From an uncultured Erythrobacter sp. (lineage in GTDB: Bacteria; Pseudomonadota; Alphaproteobacteria; Sphingomonadales; Sphingomonadaceae): DNA of 64,000 nucleotides. The notes under the pieces were generated by a model, which was given only the letters and a program-made list of their open reading frames with translations, was not told the DNA's origin and made no database searches. Both the position numbers and the translations under genes were made by a program. Location: positions 186,001-250,000 of the forward strand of contig NZ_OY284437.1 of assembly GCF_958304185.1 (NCBI RefSeq), read 5' to 3'. Of this stretch, positions 16,827 through 25,057 are shown piece after piece (within the stretch, counting starts at the first letter, position 1; each line of letters starts with the position of its first letter).

Positions 16827-16957
16827 TGATGATTGCGGTCTTTCGTGCGGGTTAAGGTCTAGAGTGCGTGCGGTATGGCACAGAAAACCGGTCGCTCCAG
16901 CGGGGATTGGGAAAAAATCTGCCGTTCGGGTAGGGAGTCCGTTGCGGCCATCCCCGT

Positions 16958-17082
16958 CTCTCCCCTTGCGGGAGAGATACGGAGACTTGGCAGCTTGCTG
17001 CCTAGTCGCAGTTGAGAGGGGGTAGGGCCGGAGCTTTGCTCCGGACCCCTCTCGCGGGCCCTCTCCCGCAAGGGGAGAGGGC
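16958..17082. repeat. Family D palindromic repeat, intergenic copy
   Basis: The left hairpin is CTCTCCCCTTGCGGGAGAG (16958-16976). There are inner hairpins GGCAGCTTGCTGCC and GGAGCTTTGCTCC, and a right hairpin CTCTCCCGCAAGGGGAGAG ending about 17080. The outer arms are inverse complements of each other. The style resembles the repeat inside ubiG, though the sequence differs in detail. Confidence 0.85.
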
Positions 17083-17230
17083 TAAGGCGGCGATCCACCC
17101 GCCTCCAGCCATCCATGCCAGCATACGCCCCATCCGAAAGCGGACGCAGCGCATTTCCTACATCATGCGGGCGCGCTACGGGGTGGTCTGCTCTTTTTGC
17201 ATCGTTGTCACCCTGCCTCGCGGCGAACAG

Positions 17231-17344
17231 CCCCCCCCGGAGGCGCCAAAGTGTCAACTTCGCTTTTCGGACACAAGCGTCTGAATTTTAGTAAGAATAT
17301 TGAAAATTGAGCGCTTGACACCCTGTCAACTTTGTCAACTTCGC
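17231..17344 (-). repeat. E element copy 1: TTGACA-repeat block, 50-base spacer, G-run
   Basis: On the minus strand it reads: a 32-base block with two adjacent AAGTTGACA copies and an inverted TGTCAA (17344-17313), 50 AT-rich bases (17312-17263), CGAAGTTGACA (17262-17252), 13 bases, and a run of eight G (17238-17231). The copy at 35907-36022 has the same blocks and the same spacings. It starts 13 bases after the ruvC stop. Its function is unknown. Confidence 0.85.
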
Positions 17345-17357
17345 GCGGCGTTCCTGT

Positions 17358-17831
17358 TCAACTGCGCGGAGCGAGATGCGCGTCGGCAATTGCCACGGCG
17401 AGCGCGTCGGCCGCGTCGCTTCCGGTGATGGTAACGCCCGGCAGCAGCACCTTCACCATCGCGGCGACCTGCACCTTTTCCGCAGCGCCGGTGCCGGTGA
17501 CGGCTTTCTTCACTAGCCGCGCGGCGTGTTCGTTCACGATCAGGCCCGCCGACCCGCACGCCGCCAGCACCGCGCCGCGCGCCTGCGCCAGCTTCAGCGT
17601 TGATTGCGGGTTCTTGTTGACGAAGATTTCCTCCGCCGCCGCGCGGGCAGGCTGGTGGATGGCGATCACCTCGGCCAGCCCCGCCTGCAACGCCGCGAGC
17701 CGCTGAGACATCGGGGCGGACGGGTCGGTCTTGATCTGGCCATTGGCAACATGGCTGATCCGCGCGCCTTCGCTGCGGATTACGCCCCATCCGGTCGAGG
17801 AGAGCGAGGGGTCGAGGCCGAGGATGATCAC
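17358..17831 (-). CDS. ruvC: Crossover junction endodeoxyribonuclease RuvC
   Basis: 157 residues. The catalytic acids are visible in GLDPSLSSTGW (D7), AAEEIFVNKNPQS (E near 67) and GSDAADALAVAIADAHL (two Asp near the C-terminus). It resolves Holliday junctions as a dimer with RuvAB; ruvA and ruvB are not in this window. The start is GTG with GGAAAGG just upstream. The leader between yebC and ruvC is occupied by a family A repeat (17845-17936) that begins 13 bases upstream of the GTG. Confidence 0.95.
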   Translation of the reverse strand: MIILGLDPSLSSTGWGVIRSEGARISHVANGQIKTDPSAPMSQRLAALQAGLAEVIAIHQPARAAAEEIFVNKNPQSTLKLAQARGAVLAACGSAGLIVNEHAARLVKKAVTGTGAAEKVQVAAMVKVLLPGVTITGSDAADALAVAIADAHLAPRS

Positions 17832-17844
17832 GACCTTTCCACCC

Positions 17845-17936
17845 CGTCATGCTGAACTTGTTTCAGCATCCATCCTTCCTCTCAGAGCTGCGGTTCAATT
17901 CGGAGAGATGGACCCTGAAACAAGTTCAGGGTGACG
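17845..17936. repeat. Family A double-hairpin repeat, copy 2, in the yebC-ruvC gap
   Basis: The left hairpin is TGCTGAACTTGTTTCAGCA and the right hairpin CCCTGAAACAAGTTCAGGG, enclosed by CGTCA and TGACG. It lies between two same-strand genes, so it would be in the ruvC leader if yebC and ruvC are cotranscribed. Confidence 0.9.
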
Positions 17937-17957
17937 GAAAGAGGAACATTGGGCCGG

Positions 17958-18701
17958 TTACCCCAGCTTCTCCATCACCTCGTCGGAGATTTCGTAATTG
18001 CCCCAGACGGTCTGCACATCGTCATCATCATCGAGCGCGTCGATCAGCTTCATCAGCGTGCCGGCGGTCGCTTCGTCGACGTCCACGCTGAGCACCGGTT
18101 TCCACGCCAGCTTCACATTGTCCGCCGGGCCGAGCACCTTTTCGAGCTCGCCCGCCACGCCGTGCAGCGCATCGGCGGCAGTCCAGATCGTGTGGCCGTC
18201 TTCGGAGGATTCGACATCATCCGCGCCCGCTTCGATCGCGGCTTCGAGCATCTTTTCCTCGTCACCGGCAGCGGCCGAATATTCGATCAGCCCGCGCCGC
18301 TCGAAGCCATGCGAAACCGAGCCTTCGCTGCCGAGGTTCCCGCCGTTCTTGCTGAACGCGGTGCGCACATTGGTGGCAGTGCGGTTGCGATTGTCGGTCA
18401 ACGCTTCGACGATCAGCGCAACGCCGCCCGGGCCATAGCCTTCGTAGCGGATTTCGGCGTAGTCCTCACCGCCCGCCATGCTCGCCTTGTCGATCGCGCG
18501 CTGGATATTGTCCTTGGGCATCGACTGCGCCTTGGCGGCGTTGACCGCGAGCCGCAGGCGCGGGTTCATGTCGGGATCGGGCATGCCCATCTTGGCCGCC
18601 ACCGTGATCTCGCGGCTCAGCTTGGAGAACATCGCCGAGCGTTTCTTGTCCTGCGCACCCTTGCGGTGCATGATGTTCTTGAACTTGGAATGGCCTGCCA
18701 T
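17958..18701 (-). CDS. YebC/PmpR family protein
   Basis: 247 residues, full family length. It starts with the highly conserved [21 protein letters not shown] and continues with [32 protein letters not shown] and [23 protein letters not shown]. The family was annotated as transcription regulators; recent work on YebC types describes roles in relieving ribosome stalling on proline stretches. It is upstream of ruvC, a common pairing. Its ATG lies only 19 bases from the preferred start of the divergent CPBP gene. Confidence 0.95.
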   Translation of the reverse strand: MAGHSKFKNIMHRKGAQDKKRSAMFSKLSREITVAAKMGMPDPDMNPRLRLAVNAAKAQSMPKDNIQRAIDKASMAGGEDYAEIRYEGYGPGGVALIVEALTDNRNRTATNVRTAFSKNGGNLGSEGSVSHGFERRGLIEYSAAAGDEEKMLEAAIEAGADDVESSEDGHTIWTAADALHGVAGELEKVLGPADNVKLAWKPVLSVDVDEATAGTLMKLIDALDDDDDVQTVWGNYEISDEVMEKLG

Positions 18702-18719
18702 GGGATGAGTTTCACTAGG

Positions 18720-19463
18720 ATGTTTGAAGATAGAGCGGCGGGCCTTACTCCGGCAGACGCGCTTGGCGCAAGGGCACGTATTATCGATGTGATGCGGTTC
18801 GCGCTGCGCCCGACCTTTGCCGAAGCGCCGACTGTAACGGGTTGGCAGGCCGTGAAGGCGCTGGCGGTGCTTCTTGCGCTCAGTTTCGCGATCATGGTTC
18901 CGCTTGGCCTGATGCTGAATCTGGTCGACCCTGCGATGACGATACGCCTACAGCGGGCCGAGCCTCCACCCAAGCAGCTGCGTGACCTTTTCGTTGCGCT
19001 GGCCTTTGCCCCGATCTTTGAAGAAATGCTGTTCCGCGCCTGGTTGTCGGGGCGGATCGCGGCGTTGCGATATGGGCTCTATGGCCTTGTTGCGCTGGCG
19101 CTGTTGCTGGCAGACATCGTGTTTGAGACCAGCGGGAACGTGCTGTCAGGCTTGGCCGTCCTAGCGGTGTTCGTCGGGCTGCTGCAATGGGGGCTGACGA
19201 ACGACACCGAGCGGGCGGTGCCCGCGTGGTTCATCCGCCATTTCCGCTGGTTCGTGTGGGGATCAGCGCTGATGTTTGGCCTCATCCACCTCGGCAATGA
19301 TGACATCCCATCAGGGCCACTGGGGTTGATCGTGGTGCTGCCGCAGGTCGTGGGCGGTGTGCTGCTCGCCTATACCCGCACGCGGTTGGGGTTGGCATGG
19401 GCGATCCTCCACCATGGCCTCTTCAACGCGGTGTTCTTCGGCCTGCCCTTTGCTTTGCGTTAA
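18720..19463 (+). CDS. CPBP family intramembrane metalloprotease
   Basis: 247 residues from the ATG at 18720; the ATG at 18705 and one at 18792 (MRFALRP) are alternatives and no site has a strong ribosome binding sequence. The protein is hydrophobic with several membrane segments. It has the CPBP (Abi) motifs: EEMLFR (glutamate pair and arginine), GLIHLGN (histidine) and [13 protein letters not shown]. Family members include Rce1-like CAAX proteases and bacteriocin-immunity proteins. Function here is unknown. It is divergent from yebC with almost no intergenic DNA, so its promoter must overlap the yebC start. Confidence 0.85.
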   Translation: MFEDRAAGLTPADALGARARIIDVMRFALRPTFAEAPTVTGWQAVKALAVLLALSFAIMVPLGLMLNLVDPAMTIRLQRAEPPPKQLRDLFVALAFAPIFEEMLFRAWLSGRIAALRYGLYGLVALALLLADIVFETSGNVLSGLAVLAVFVGLLQWGLTNDTERAVPAWFIRHFRWFVWGSALMFGLIHLGNDDIPSGPLGLIVVLPQVVGGVLLAYTRTRLGLAWAILHHGLFNAVFFGLPFALR

Positions 19464-19511
19464 GGCGCGATCTCGAAGTGCAGTATGAAGATTGCTACCC
19501 GGGCGGCGCGC

Positions 19512-19859
19512 TCAGACGCGCACCGCCGTGCCGCTGGCGCTGACCATCAGCATGGATCCGTTGGGGCCGATCACTTCGTAATCAAGATCGATGCTGACCA
19601 CCGCATTGGCGCCGCGCGATGCGGCTTCGGCCTGCAATTCCTCGATCGCCTGATTGCGCGCGTCGGCCAGAATGCGCTCATACGAGCCCGAGCGGCCGCC
19701 GACGATGTCGCGGATATTGGCGAACAGATCGCGGAACAGGTTCGCGCCGACGATCACTTCGCCGGTGACGATGCCGAGATAGTCCTGAATCGGGCGGCCT
19801 TCGAGCGTCGGGGTGGTGCTGACGATGACGCCGCGCGAATCTTTCCAGGGGGATGCCAT
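19512..19859 (-). CDS. YbjQ/UPF0145 family protein
   Basis: 115 residues from the ATG at 19859, preceded by GGAGAG. Family signatures include [24 protein letters not shown], the [16 protein letters not shown] stretch and [14 protein letters not shown]. The fold is a small pentamer-forming domain, sometimes described as heavy-metal binding. The biological role is unknown. Confidence 0.9.
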   Translation of the reverse strand: MASPWKDSRGVIVSTTPTLEGRPIQDYLGIVTGEVIVGANLFRDLFANIRDIVGGRSGSYERILADARNQAIEELQAEAASRGANAVVSIDLDYEVIGPNGSMLMVSASGTAVRV

Positions 19860-19943
19860 TGCCGTCTCTCCTCTCAATGCTGTCTTACCGAGATAACACA
19901 GCTTGACGCAATTTCAATGACAGACGCGCGCTGGCGTCCCGCC

Positions 19944-20189
19944 TCACGCCATCCCGAGCGCGGTCTTGTACGTCTCCAGCAGCATATCCTGCTCGCTGCG
20001 ATCGTCGGGCTTCATCTTCCGCAGGCGCACGATCTGGCGCATGATCTTGGGATCGTACCCGACCGCCTTGGCTTCCATGTAGACGTCACGGATGTCGTCA
20101 GCGATGCCCTTCTTTTCTTCTTCGAGGCGTTCGATGCGCTCGATCAGCAGGCGCAGGCGGTCATCGGTCGATTGGGCTTCGTCGGCCAT
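19944..20189 (-). CDS. gapR: DUF2312 family nucleoid-associated protein GapR
   Basis: 81 residues, highly charged and largely alpha-helical: a coiled-coil region RLRLLIERIERLEEEKKGIADDIRDVY followed by AKAVGYDPKIMRQIVRLRKMK. These are family-diagnostic. In Caulobacter, GapR tetramers clamp overtwisted DNA ahead of replication and transcription forks. It is 77 bases from the DUF1244 gene on the same strand. Confidence 0.93.
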   Translation of the reverse strand: MADEAQSTDDRLRLLIERIERLEEEKKGIADDIRDVYMEAKAVGYDPKIMRQIVRLRKMKPDDRSEQDMLLETYKTALGMA

Positions 20190-20266
20190 GGGGGTTCTCC
20201 ATCAAACAGAATCGGTTGAGCGGTGCGATAGCCAGCCCGCCGCCCCGATTGAACCGCCCCGACGAA

Positions 20267-20578
20267 TTATTCCTGTGCGTTCTTCGCGATACTCGCTTCC
20301 ATCCGCGCCAATTGCTCCGGCGTGGCGGGAGTCTGGCGGGTTACCTTCCACTCGGCGCTGGGCATCCCGTGGATCACTTCGCGCGCGGCTTCCTTGTCAC
20401 CGGGGTAGCCCGCATCACGAATCCAGTCGGCGAGACAATTGCGGCAGAAGCCGGCGAGGCCCATCAGCTCGATGTTCTGCGCATCGTGCCGGTGCCGCAG
20501 ATGCCGCACCATCCGGCGGAAGGCGGCGGCGGCCTGTGCGTCATCGAGGCTGTCGAGCGGATCGGCATTGCTATTCAT
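20267..20578 (-). CDS. DUF1244 family protein
   Basis: 103 residues. It is recognised by the core MGLAGFCRNCLADWIRDAG with its paired cysteines, and by GMPSAEWKVTRQTPATPEQ. The family is small, alpha-helical and widespread in alpha- and gammaproteobacteria; its function is unknown. It is divergent from pyruvate kinase with 65 bases between starts and probably cotranscribed with gapR downstream. Confidence 0.9.
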   Translation of the reverse strand: MNSNADPLDSLDDAQAAAAFRRMVRHLRHRHDAQNIELMGLAGFCRNCLADWIRDAGYPGDKEAAREVIHGMPSAEWKVTRQTPATPEQLARMEASIAKNAQE

Positions 20579-20643
20579 CGCGGCTTTTCCTTGAGTTGAA
20601 AAACGGGTGTGCCATAGGCGACCCTAACTAGGGATCACCAAAA

Positions 20644-22116
20644 ATGTCACGACGCGATCAGTCACGGATCGACCCGCGCGGCCGCAAGGTCAAAATTCTC
20701 GCCACCATCGGACCCGCCAGCCGCTCGCCCGAGATGCTTGAGCGCTTGGTGCGGGCGGGTGCCGATGCCTTCCGCCTCAACATGAGCCACGGTGCGCACG
20801 CTGATCACGAGGCGGCCGTGCACGCGATCCGGGCGCTCGAAAAGCAGTTCGCCCGCCCGATTGCGATCCTCGCCGACCTGCAAGGGCCGAAACTGCGCGT
20901 CGGCACGTTCAAGGATGGCCAAGCGGTGATCCGCCATTCGGGCCACTTCGTGCTCGACCGGGACGAGACGCCGGGCGACGAGAACCGCGTCTGCCTGCCG
21001 CACCCTGAACTGTTCGGGATCATGGAGCGCGGACAGCGCTTGCTGATCAATGACGGCAAGATCCGGCTGAAAGTGCTCGAATCCAATGGCAGCCGCATCC
21101 TGTGCAGCGCCGAGGTTGGCGGGGTGATTTCCGACCGCAAGGGCGTGAACGTCCCCGATGCCGAAGTGCCGATCCCGGCGCTGACTGAGAAGGACCGCCG
21201 CGATCTCGCCTTCGCGACCGAACACGGCGCCGACTGGATCGGCCTCAGCTTCGTGCAGCGGCCCGAGGACATCGCCGAGGCGCGCAAGCTGATCGGCACC
21301 CACGGCACGGCGATCTGCGCCAAGATCGAAAAGCCGCAGGCCGTCCACCGGCTCGATGCGATTATCGAACTGGCTGACGGCATTATGGTCGCGCGCGGCG
21401 ATCTGGGGGTCGAGCTTGAACCCTACGAAGTGCCGCCGCTCCAGAAGCGCATCGTCAATGCGGCGCGCCGGGCGGGCAAGCCGGTGATCGTGGCGACGCA
21501 AATGCTCGAATCGATGATCGAAGCCCCGACCCCGACCCGCGCCGAAGTCTCCGACGTGGCCAACGCGGTCTACGATGGCGCAGACGCCGTGATGCTCTCG
21601 GCTGAAAGCGCGGCGGGCGCTTGGCCGGAGGAGTCGGTCGCGATGATGGACCGCATCGCGGTGCAGGTGGAGCGGGACGAAGGCTACAAGGCGCGGGTGC
21701 GGTTCCTCGATACCCCGCCCGATGCGACCACGTCCGACGCGCTGGCCCATGCCTGCATGACCATCGCCGACACCGTGCCGATCAGCGCCATCACCGTGTT
21801 CACCACCAGCGGTTCGACTGCCCGCCGGGTGGCGCGCGAGCGTCCGGCGACCCCGGTGCTGGTGCTCACCCCCTCGATCCGCACCGCACGCCGCATGGCG
21901 CTGTTGTGGGGCGCGCACGCGGTGGCGACCAAGGATATCGGCAGCTTCGAAGAGATGATCGGCAAGGGCAAGCGCATGGCGCTGCGCCACAAGTTTGCCA
22001 GCGCCGGCGCCAAGCTGATCGTGCTCGCTGGGGTGCCGTTCGGGATGCCGGGGGCGACCAACCTGCTCCACGTGGTGAGTGTGACCGGCGACGAGCTGGA
22101 AAAGCACAAGCACTGA
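20644..22116 (+). CDS. pyk: Pyruvate kinase
   Basis: 490 residues. The N-terminal barrel opens with KVKILATIGPASRSPEMLERLVRAG and continues with the substrate and metal region FRLNMSHG and the catalytic lysine segment CAKIEKPQAV. MVARGDLGVE and VATQMLESMI follow, and the C-terminal domain ends near residue 480. It converts PEP and ADP to pyruvate and ATP. Confidence 0.97.
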   Translation: MSRRDQSRIDPRGRKVKILATIGPASRSPEMLERLVRAGADAFRLNMSHGAHADHEAAVHAIRALEKQFARPIAILADLQGPKLRVGTFKDGQAVIRHSGHFVLDRDETPGDENRVCLPHPELFGIMERGQRLLINDGKIRLKVLESNGSRILCSAEVGGVISDRKGVNVPDAEVPIPALTEKDRRDLAFATEHGADWIGLSFVQRPEDIAEARKLIGTHGTAICAKIEKPQAVHRLDAIIELADGIMVARGDLGVELEPYEVPPLQKRIVNAARRAGKPVIVATQMLESMIEAPTPTRAEVSDVANAVYDGADAVMLSAESAAGAWPEESVAMMDRIAVQVERDEGYKARVRFLDTPPDATTSDALAHACMTIADTVPISAITVFTTSGSTARRVARERPATPVLVLTPSIRTARRMALLWGAHAVATKDIGSFEEMIGKGKRMALRHKFASAGAKLIVLAGVPFGMPGATNLLHVVSVTGDELEKHKH

Positions 22117-22213
22117 CGCTTGTTCGCGCCGCGATCTGCGCGCCGGAGCCTGTCAGTGCTTCAATCGCTGTCCGCCGCCTGATATGCACACCTCTCATCC
22201 AAGGGAGGACGTA

Positions 22214-22528
22214 ATGAAGCAGGCTATATTGGGGATCGGGGCGCTCGCGCTGTCGGGCTGCGTGGTGAACATCAGCGACACAGCGCCCGACGGAGCCGAG
22301 CCCGTGCCGCCGCCGCCTGCACCGATGGTGTGCAATGCCGCAGCGGCGCAGTCCCATGTCGGTCGCAACGCGTCGCAATCGACCGGGGAGGCGATCATCA
22401 AGGACAGCGGCGCGCGGTCCTTGCGCTGGGGCCCGCCGAACGCGGCCTGGACGATGGATTACCGCGAGGACCGGGTGAATGTGCGGTACGATGCGCAGAT
22501 GAAAATCGTCGAGATCACCTGCGGATGA
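22214..22528 (+). CDS. I78-family peptidase-inhibitor lipoprotein
   Basis: 104 residues from the ATG at 22214, with GGGAGG upstream. The signal peptide ends with the lipobox LSGC (C16), followed by an acidic, Pro-rich tether. The C-terminal domain matches the I78 inhibitor pattern: QSHVGRNAS, GARSLRWGPPNAAWTMDYREDRVNV and a terminal EITCG. It is probably a periplasmic guard against subtilisin/elastase-type proteases. Its stop overlaps the ATG of the next gene (ATGA). Confidence 0.88.
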   Translation: MKQAILGIGALALSGCVVNISDTAPDGAEPVPPPPAPMVCNAAAAQSHVGRNASQSTGEAIIKDSGARSLRWGPPNAAWTMDYREDRVNVRYDAQMKIVEITCG

Positions 22529-22926
22529 CTGGTGACACTGCGGCCCGGCGCAAGGTGACGTCAGGCTCGCCTTACGAGGCGATCTTCGGGTTCGCCCGCG
22601 CGGTGCGGGAGGGCAATCGCATCATCGTCGCAGGCACCGGCCCGGTCGAACCGGATGGCTCCACCACCCCCGGCGATGCTGCCGCGCAGGCGACCCGGGT
22701 CTGCGCGATCATCGTTGCCGCGATTGAGGAGTTGGGCGGTAGCGCGGCTGACGTGGTGCGCACCCGGATGCTGCTCACCGATCCCGCCGATCAGAACGCG
22801 GTCGGCGCGGTTCATGCGCGCTTCTTCGGCGCGGCCCGTCCGGCGGCAACCATGGCCGGAGTGGCATGGCTGTGCCGCCCGGAATGGAAGATCGAGATCG
22901 AGGCTGAGGCGGTCATCTCGGGCTGA
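22525..22926 (+). CDS. RidA (YjgF/YER057c/UK114) family protein
   Basis: 133 residues from an ATG overlapping the previous stop by four bases. It shows the RidA architecture: SPYEAIFGFARAVREGNRIIVAGTGP, then AAAQATRVCAIIVAAIEELGGSAADVVRTRMLLTDP and a closing EWKIEIEAEAVI. An arginine suitable for binding the imine carboxylate is present (RTRM). RidA proteins hydrolyse reactive enamine/imine intermediates; some subfamilies differ in substrate. Confidence 0.9.
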   Translation: MTGDTAARRKVTSGSPYEAIFGFARAVREGNRIIVAGTGPVEPDGSTTPGDAAAQATRVCAIIVAAIEELGGSAADVVRTRMLLTDPADQNAVGAVHARFFGAARPAATMAGVAWLCRPEWKIEIEAEAVISG

Positions 22927-23019
22927 TACGCCGCCTGTCCGCTTAACTCGCCGCGATTGTTGCGGGGTGCGTCCTCGGTGTGATCATGACCCGCGCGGTA
23001 GAGGCGCTCGCCCAGCGCG

Positions 23020-23391
23020 TTAGCCCGTAACAGCCGCCAGCCGTGCTTCGACCAGCGCGATCAGGGCGGGTAGGTCGGGCAGGGCATTGAGCTCCGCGGC
23101 GCTGACCAGCACCGGTGCTTGCCCGCCCAGCAGAATCACCGGCAAGGCCAGATCACGCGCATCAGGCTGGTTGCGAAACTCGTCGCGGTAGAGGAACCGC
23201 GTCGGCAGCCCCGTCCCGTCAAGGAACCGCCGCCACTCAGCCCGCATCGAAAACGCGCCATAGGTCAGCGCGCACAAGGAGCAGGGGTAGGTCGCCGGCG
23301 AAACGATCTTGTGCACCATGTCGCCAAACGCCGAAATCAGTCCACTCTTGGCGTTGTAGACGAAGATCAGGGTCGTAGTTGTGGTTATCAT
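23020..23391 (-). CDS. Conserved hypothetical protein (CxxC, thiol-disulfide-like)
   Basis: 123 residues from the ATG at 23391; the frame stays open a little further upstream. It reads LIFVYNAKSGL at the start, then a CSLCALTYGAFSMR segment containing a CxxC. From memory, close relatives occur across Sphingomonadales as uncharacterised proteins. The pattern of beta-strand, CxxC and later LPVILL suggests a thioredoxin-related fold, but this is weak. It is divergent from the acyl-CoA dehydrogenase gene. Confidence 0.65.
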   Translation of the reverse strand: MITTTTTLIFVYNAKSGLISAFGDMVHKIVSPATYPCSLCALTYGAFSMRAEWRRFLDGTGLPTRFLYRDEFRNQPDARDLALPVILLGGQAPVLVSAAELNALPDLPALIALVEARLAAVTG

Positions 23392-23516
23392 TCTGATAGA
23401 TACGCCCCATTGCTGGATCCGGATTTGGCACGGACCTGCCACACTAGCAAATTTCCGCAAGCCATGATCCCGCGCCGCTCTTTTCGAGGGCGAACAAGGC
23501 GGCTAGAGCACCTGCC

Positions 23517-24662
23517 ATGCACGGACAGTTTCAACTCACCGAAGATCAGCTTGCCATCCGCGAGGTTGCGCAGCGATTCACCGCCGATCAGATCACGCCC
23601 CACGCGGCCGAATGGGACGAAAAACACATTTTCCCGCGCGAGACGATCCAGCGCAGCGCCGAGCTCGGCTTTGGCGCGATCTATGTCTCGGAACAATCGG
23701 GCGGCATCGGGCTCGGGCGGCTGGAGGCGGCGCTGATCATGGAAGCGATGGCCTATGGCTGCCCCTCAACCAGCGCGTTCATCTCGATCCACAATATGGC
23801 CGCGTGGATGATCGACCGCTTCGGCGGGGAGGCGGTGAAGGCGAAGTATCTCCCCGATCTGGTCACGATGGACAAGATCGCCAGCTACTGCCTGACCGAA
23901 CCTTCCAGCGGCTCGGACGCGAGCGCGCTGCGCACCACCGCACGCCGTGATGGCGATCATTTCGTGCTCAACGGCACCAAGCAGTTCATCTCGGGCGCGG
24001 GCGCGAACGAGATCTACGTGGTGATGGTGCGCACCGGCGAGGATGGGCCCAAGGGCATTTCCTGCGTGGTGATCGAAAAGGATATGCCCGGCGTCAGCTT
24101 CGGCGCGCAGGAGAAGAAGCTCGGCTGGCATTCGCAGCCGACCGCGCAGCTGGTTCTCGAGGATGTGCGCGTGCCGGTCGAAAACCTCGTCGGCGGCGAG
24201 GGTGAAGGCTTCCGCATCGCGATGATGGGACTTGATGGCGGCCGGTTGAACATCGGCGCCTGCTCGCTCGGCGGGGCGCAGCGGTGTCTGGACGAAGCGA
24301 TCCAATACACCAAGGATCGCAAGCAGTTCGGGCAGGCTGTGGCCGAGTTCCAGAACACCCAGTTCATGCTCGCCGATATGGCGACCGATCTGGAGGCCGC
24401 CCGCGCGCTGCTATATCTCGCGGCGGCCAAGGTGACCGACAATGCGCCCGACAAGACCCGCTTTTCCGCGATGGCCAAGCGGCTGGCGACCGACAACGGC
24501 TCGTCCGTGGTCGACCGCGCGCTGCAATTGTTTGGCGGCTATGGCTACTTGCAGGATTACCCGATCGAGCGCTTCTGGCGCGATCTGCGCGTCCATTCGA
24601 TCCTTGAGGGCACCAACCAGATCATGCGGATGGTGGTGGGCCGGGACTTGCTGCGCCAGTGA
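23517..24662 (+). CDS. Acyl-CoA dehydrogenase, probably isobutyryl-CoA dehydrogenase
   Basis: 381 residues. FAD-dependent acyl-CoA dehydrogenase with the usual order: an N-terminal helical domain, the middle beta-domain SYCLTEPSSGSDASALRTTA, and the C-terminal helical domain with QLFGGYGYLQDYPIERFWRD and ILEGTNQIMR, where the glutamate is the likely catalytic base as in human ACAD8. The assignment to isobutyryl-CoA rests on that resemblance and on the following 3-hydroxyisobutyryl-CoA hydrolase and 3-hydroxyisobutyrate dehydrogenase genes. It heads the valine-catabolism cluster. Confidence 0.92.
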   Translation: MHGQFQLTEDQLAIREVAQRFTADQITPHAAEWDEKHIFPRETIQRSAELGFGAIYVSEQSGGIGLGRLEAALIMEAMAYGCPSTSAFISIHNMAAWMIDRFGGEAVKAKYLPDLVTMDKIASYCLTEPSSGSDASALRTTARRDGDHFVLNGTKQFISGAGANEIYVVMVRTGEDGPKGISCVVIEKDMPGVSFGAQEKKLGWHSQPTAQLVLEDVRVPVENLVGGEGEGFRIAMMGLDGGRLNIGACSLGGAQRCLDEAIQYTKDRKQFGQAVAEFQNTQFMLADMATDLEAARALLYLAAAKVTDNAPDKTRFSAMAKRLATDNGSSVVDRALQLFGGYGYLQDYPIERFWRDLRVHSILEGTNQIMRMVVGRDLLRQ

Positions 24663-25057
24663 GCGGGGTGCGTCTTGCCCTGACGACATTGGTGGTGCCC
24701 GATTACGACGCAGGGATCGCATTCTGTGTCGGCGCGCTGGGCTTCGACCTGATCGAGGACAGCGATATGGGCGCAGGCAAGCGCTGGGTCGTGGTCGGCG
24801 GCCCCGAGGGCGGGCGGCTGCTGATCGCCAAGGCGGCCAATGACGTGCAAACCGCCGCTATCGGTAACCAGACCGGCGGGCGAGTCGGCTTCTTTGCGCA
24901 CACCGATGATTTTGCAGGTACCCATGCACGGCTTATCGATGCAGGGGTGCAGTTTCACGAGCAGCCGCGCCACGAAGCCTATGGCACAGTTGCGGTCTTC
25001 AGCGATCCGTTTGGCAATCGCTGGGACCTGATCGAACCGAAAGAACCGGGGCAATGA
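24659..25057 (+). CDS. VOC family protein within the valine-catabolism cluster
   Basis: 132 residues starting at GTG overlapping the upstream stop by four bases (GTGA); its own stop overlaps the next ATG (ATGA), so it is translationally coupled on both sides. It starts with LALTTLVVPDYDAGIAFCVGALGFDLIED and ends with YGTVAVFSDPFGNRWDLIEP, the two VOC half-domains. The first metal position is not a histidine, suggesting a binding or accessory function rather than a classical glyoxalase. Its role in valine breakdown is unknown. Confidence 0.85.
   Translation: MSGVRLALTTLVVPDYDAGIAFCVGALGFDLIEDSDMGAGKRWVVVGGPEGGRLLIAKAANDVQTAAIGNQTGGRVGFFAHTDDFAGTHARLIDAGVQFHEQPRHEAYGTVAVFSDPFGNRWDLIEPKEPGQ

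Larger units (their letters stand above)
16827..17357. other. 531-base gene-free region: arsC-like leader, family D repeat, E element
   Basis: From left to right it holds the presumed promoter region of the minus-strand arsC-like operon (16827-16950), a palindromic repeat (16958-17082), about 145 bases with no recognisable feature (17083-17230), and a TTGACA-containing element (17231-17344) that ends 13 bases from the ruvC stop. A 132-codon open frame on the minus strand crosses the repeat but shows no family features and I do not call it. Confidence 0.7.

Noticed and set aside
16859-17257. 132-codon minus-strand frame upstream of the arsC-like gene
   Set aside because: Runs through a palindromic repeat and matches no family; its proline/arginine-rich sequence is what the repeat encodes by chance.
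17231-17344. E elements considered as CRISPR-like or iteron arrays
   Set aside because: Only two to three TTGACA repeats per copy, with unequal spacing within a copy and no repeat-spacer periodicity; no cas or replication-initiator gene nearby.
20662-22113. Minus-strand frame of 483 codons opposite pyruvate kinase
   Set aside because: Antisense shadow; pyruvate kinase motifs are unmistakable on the plus strand.
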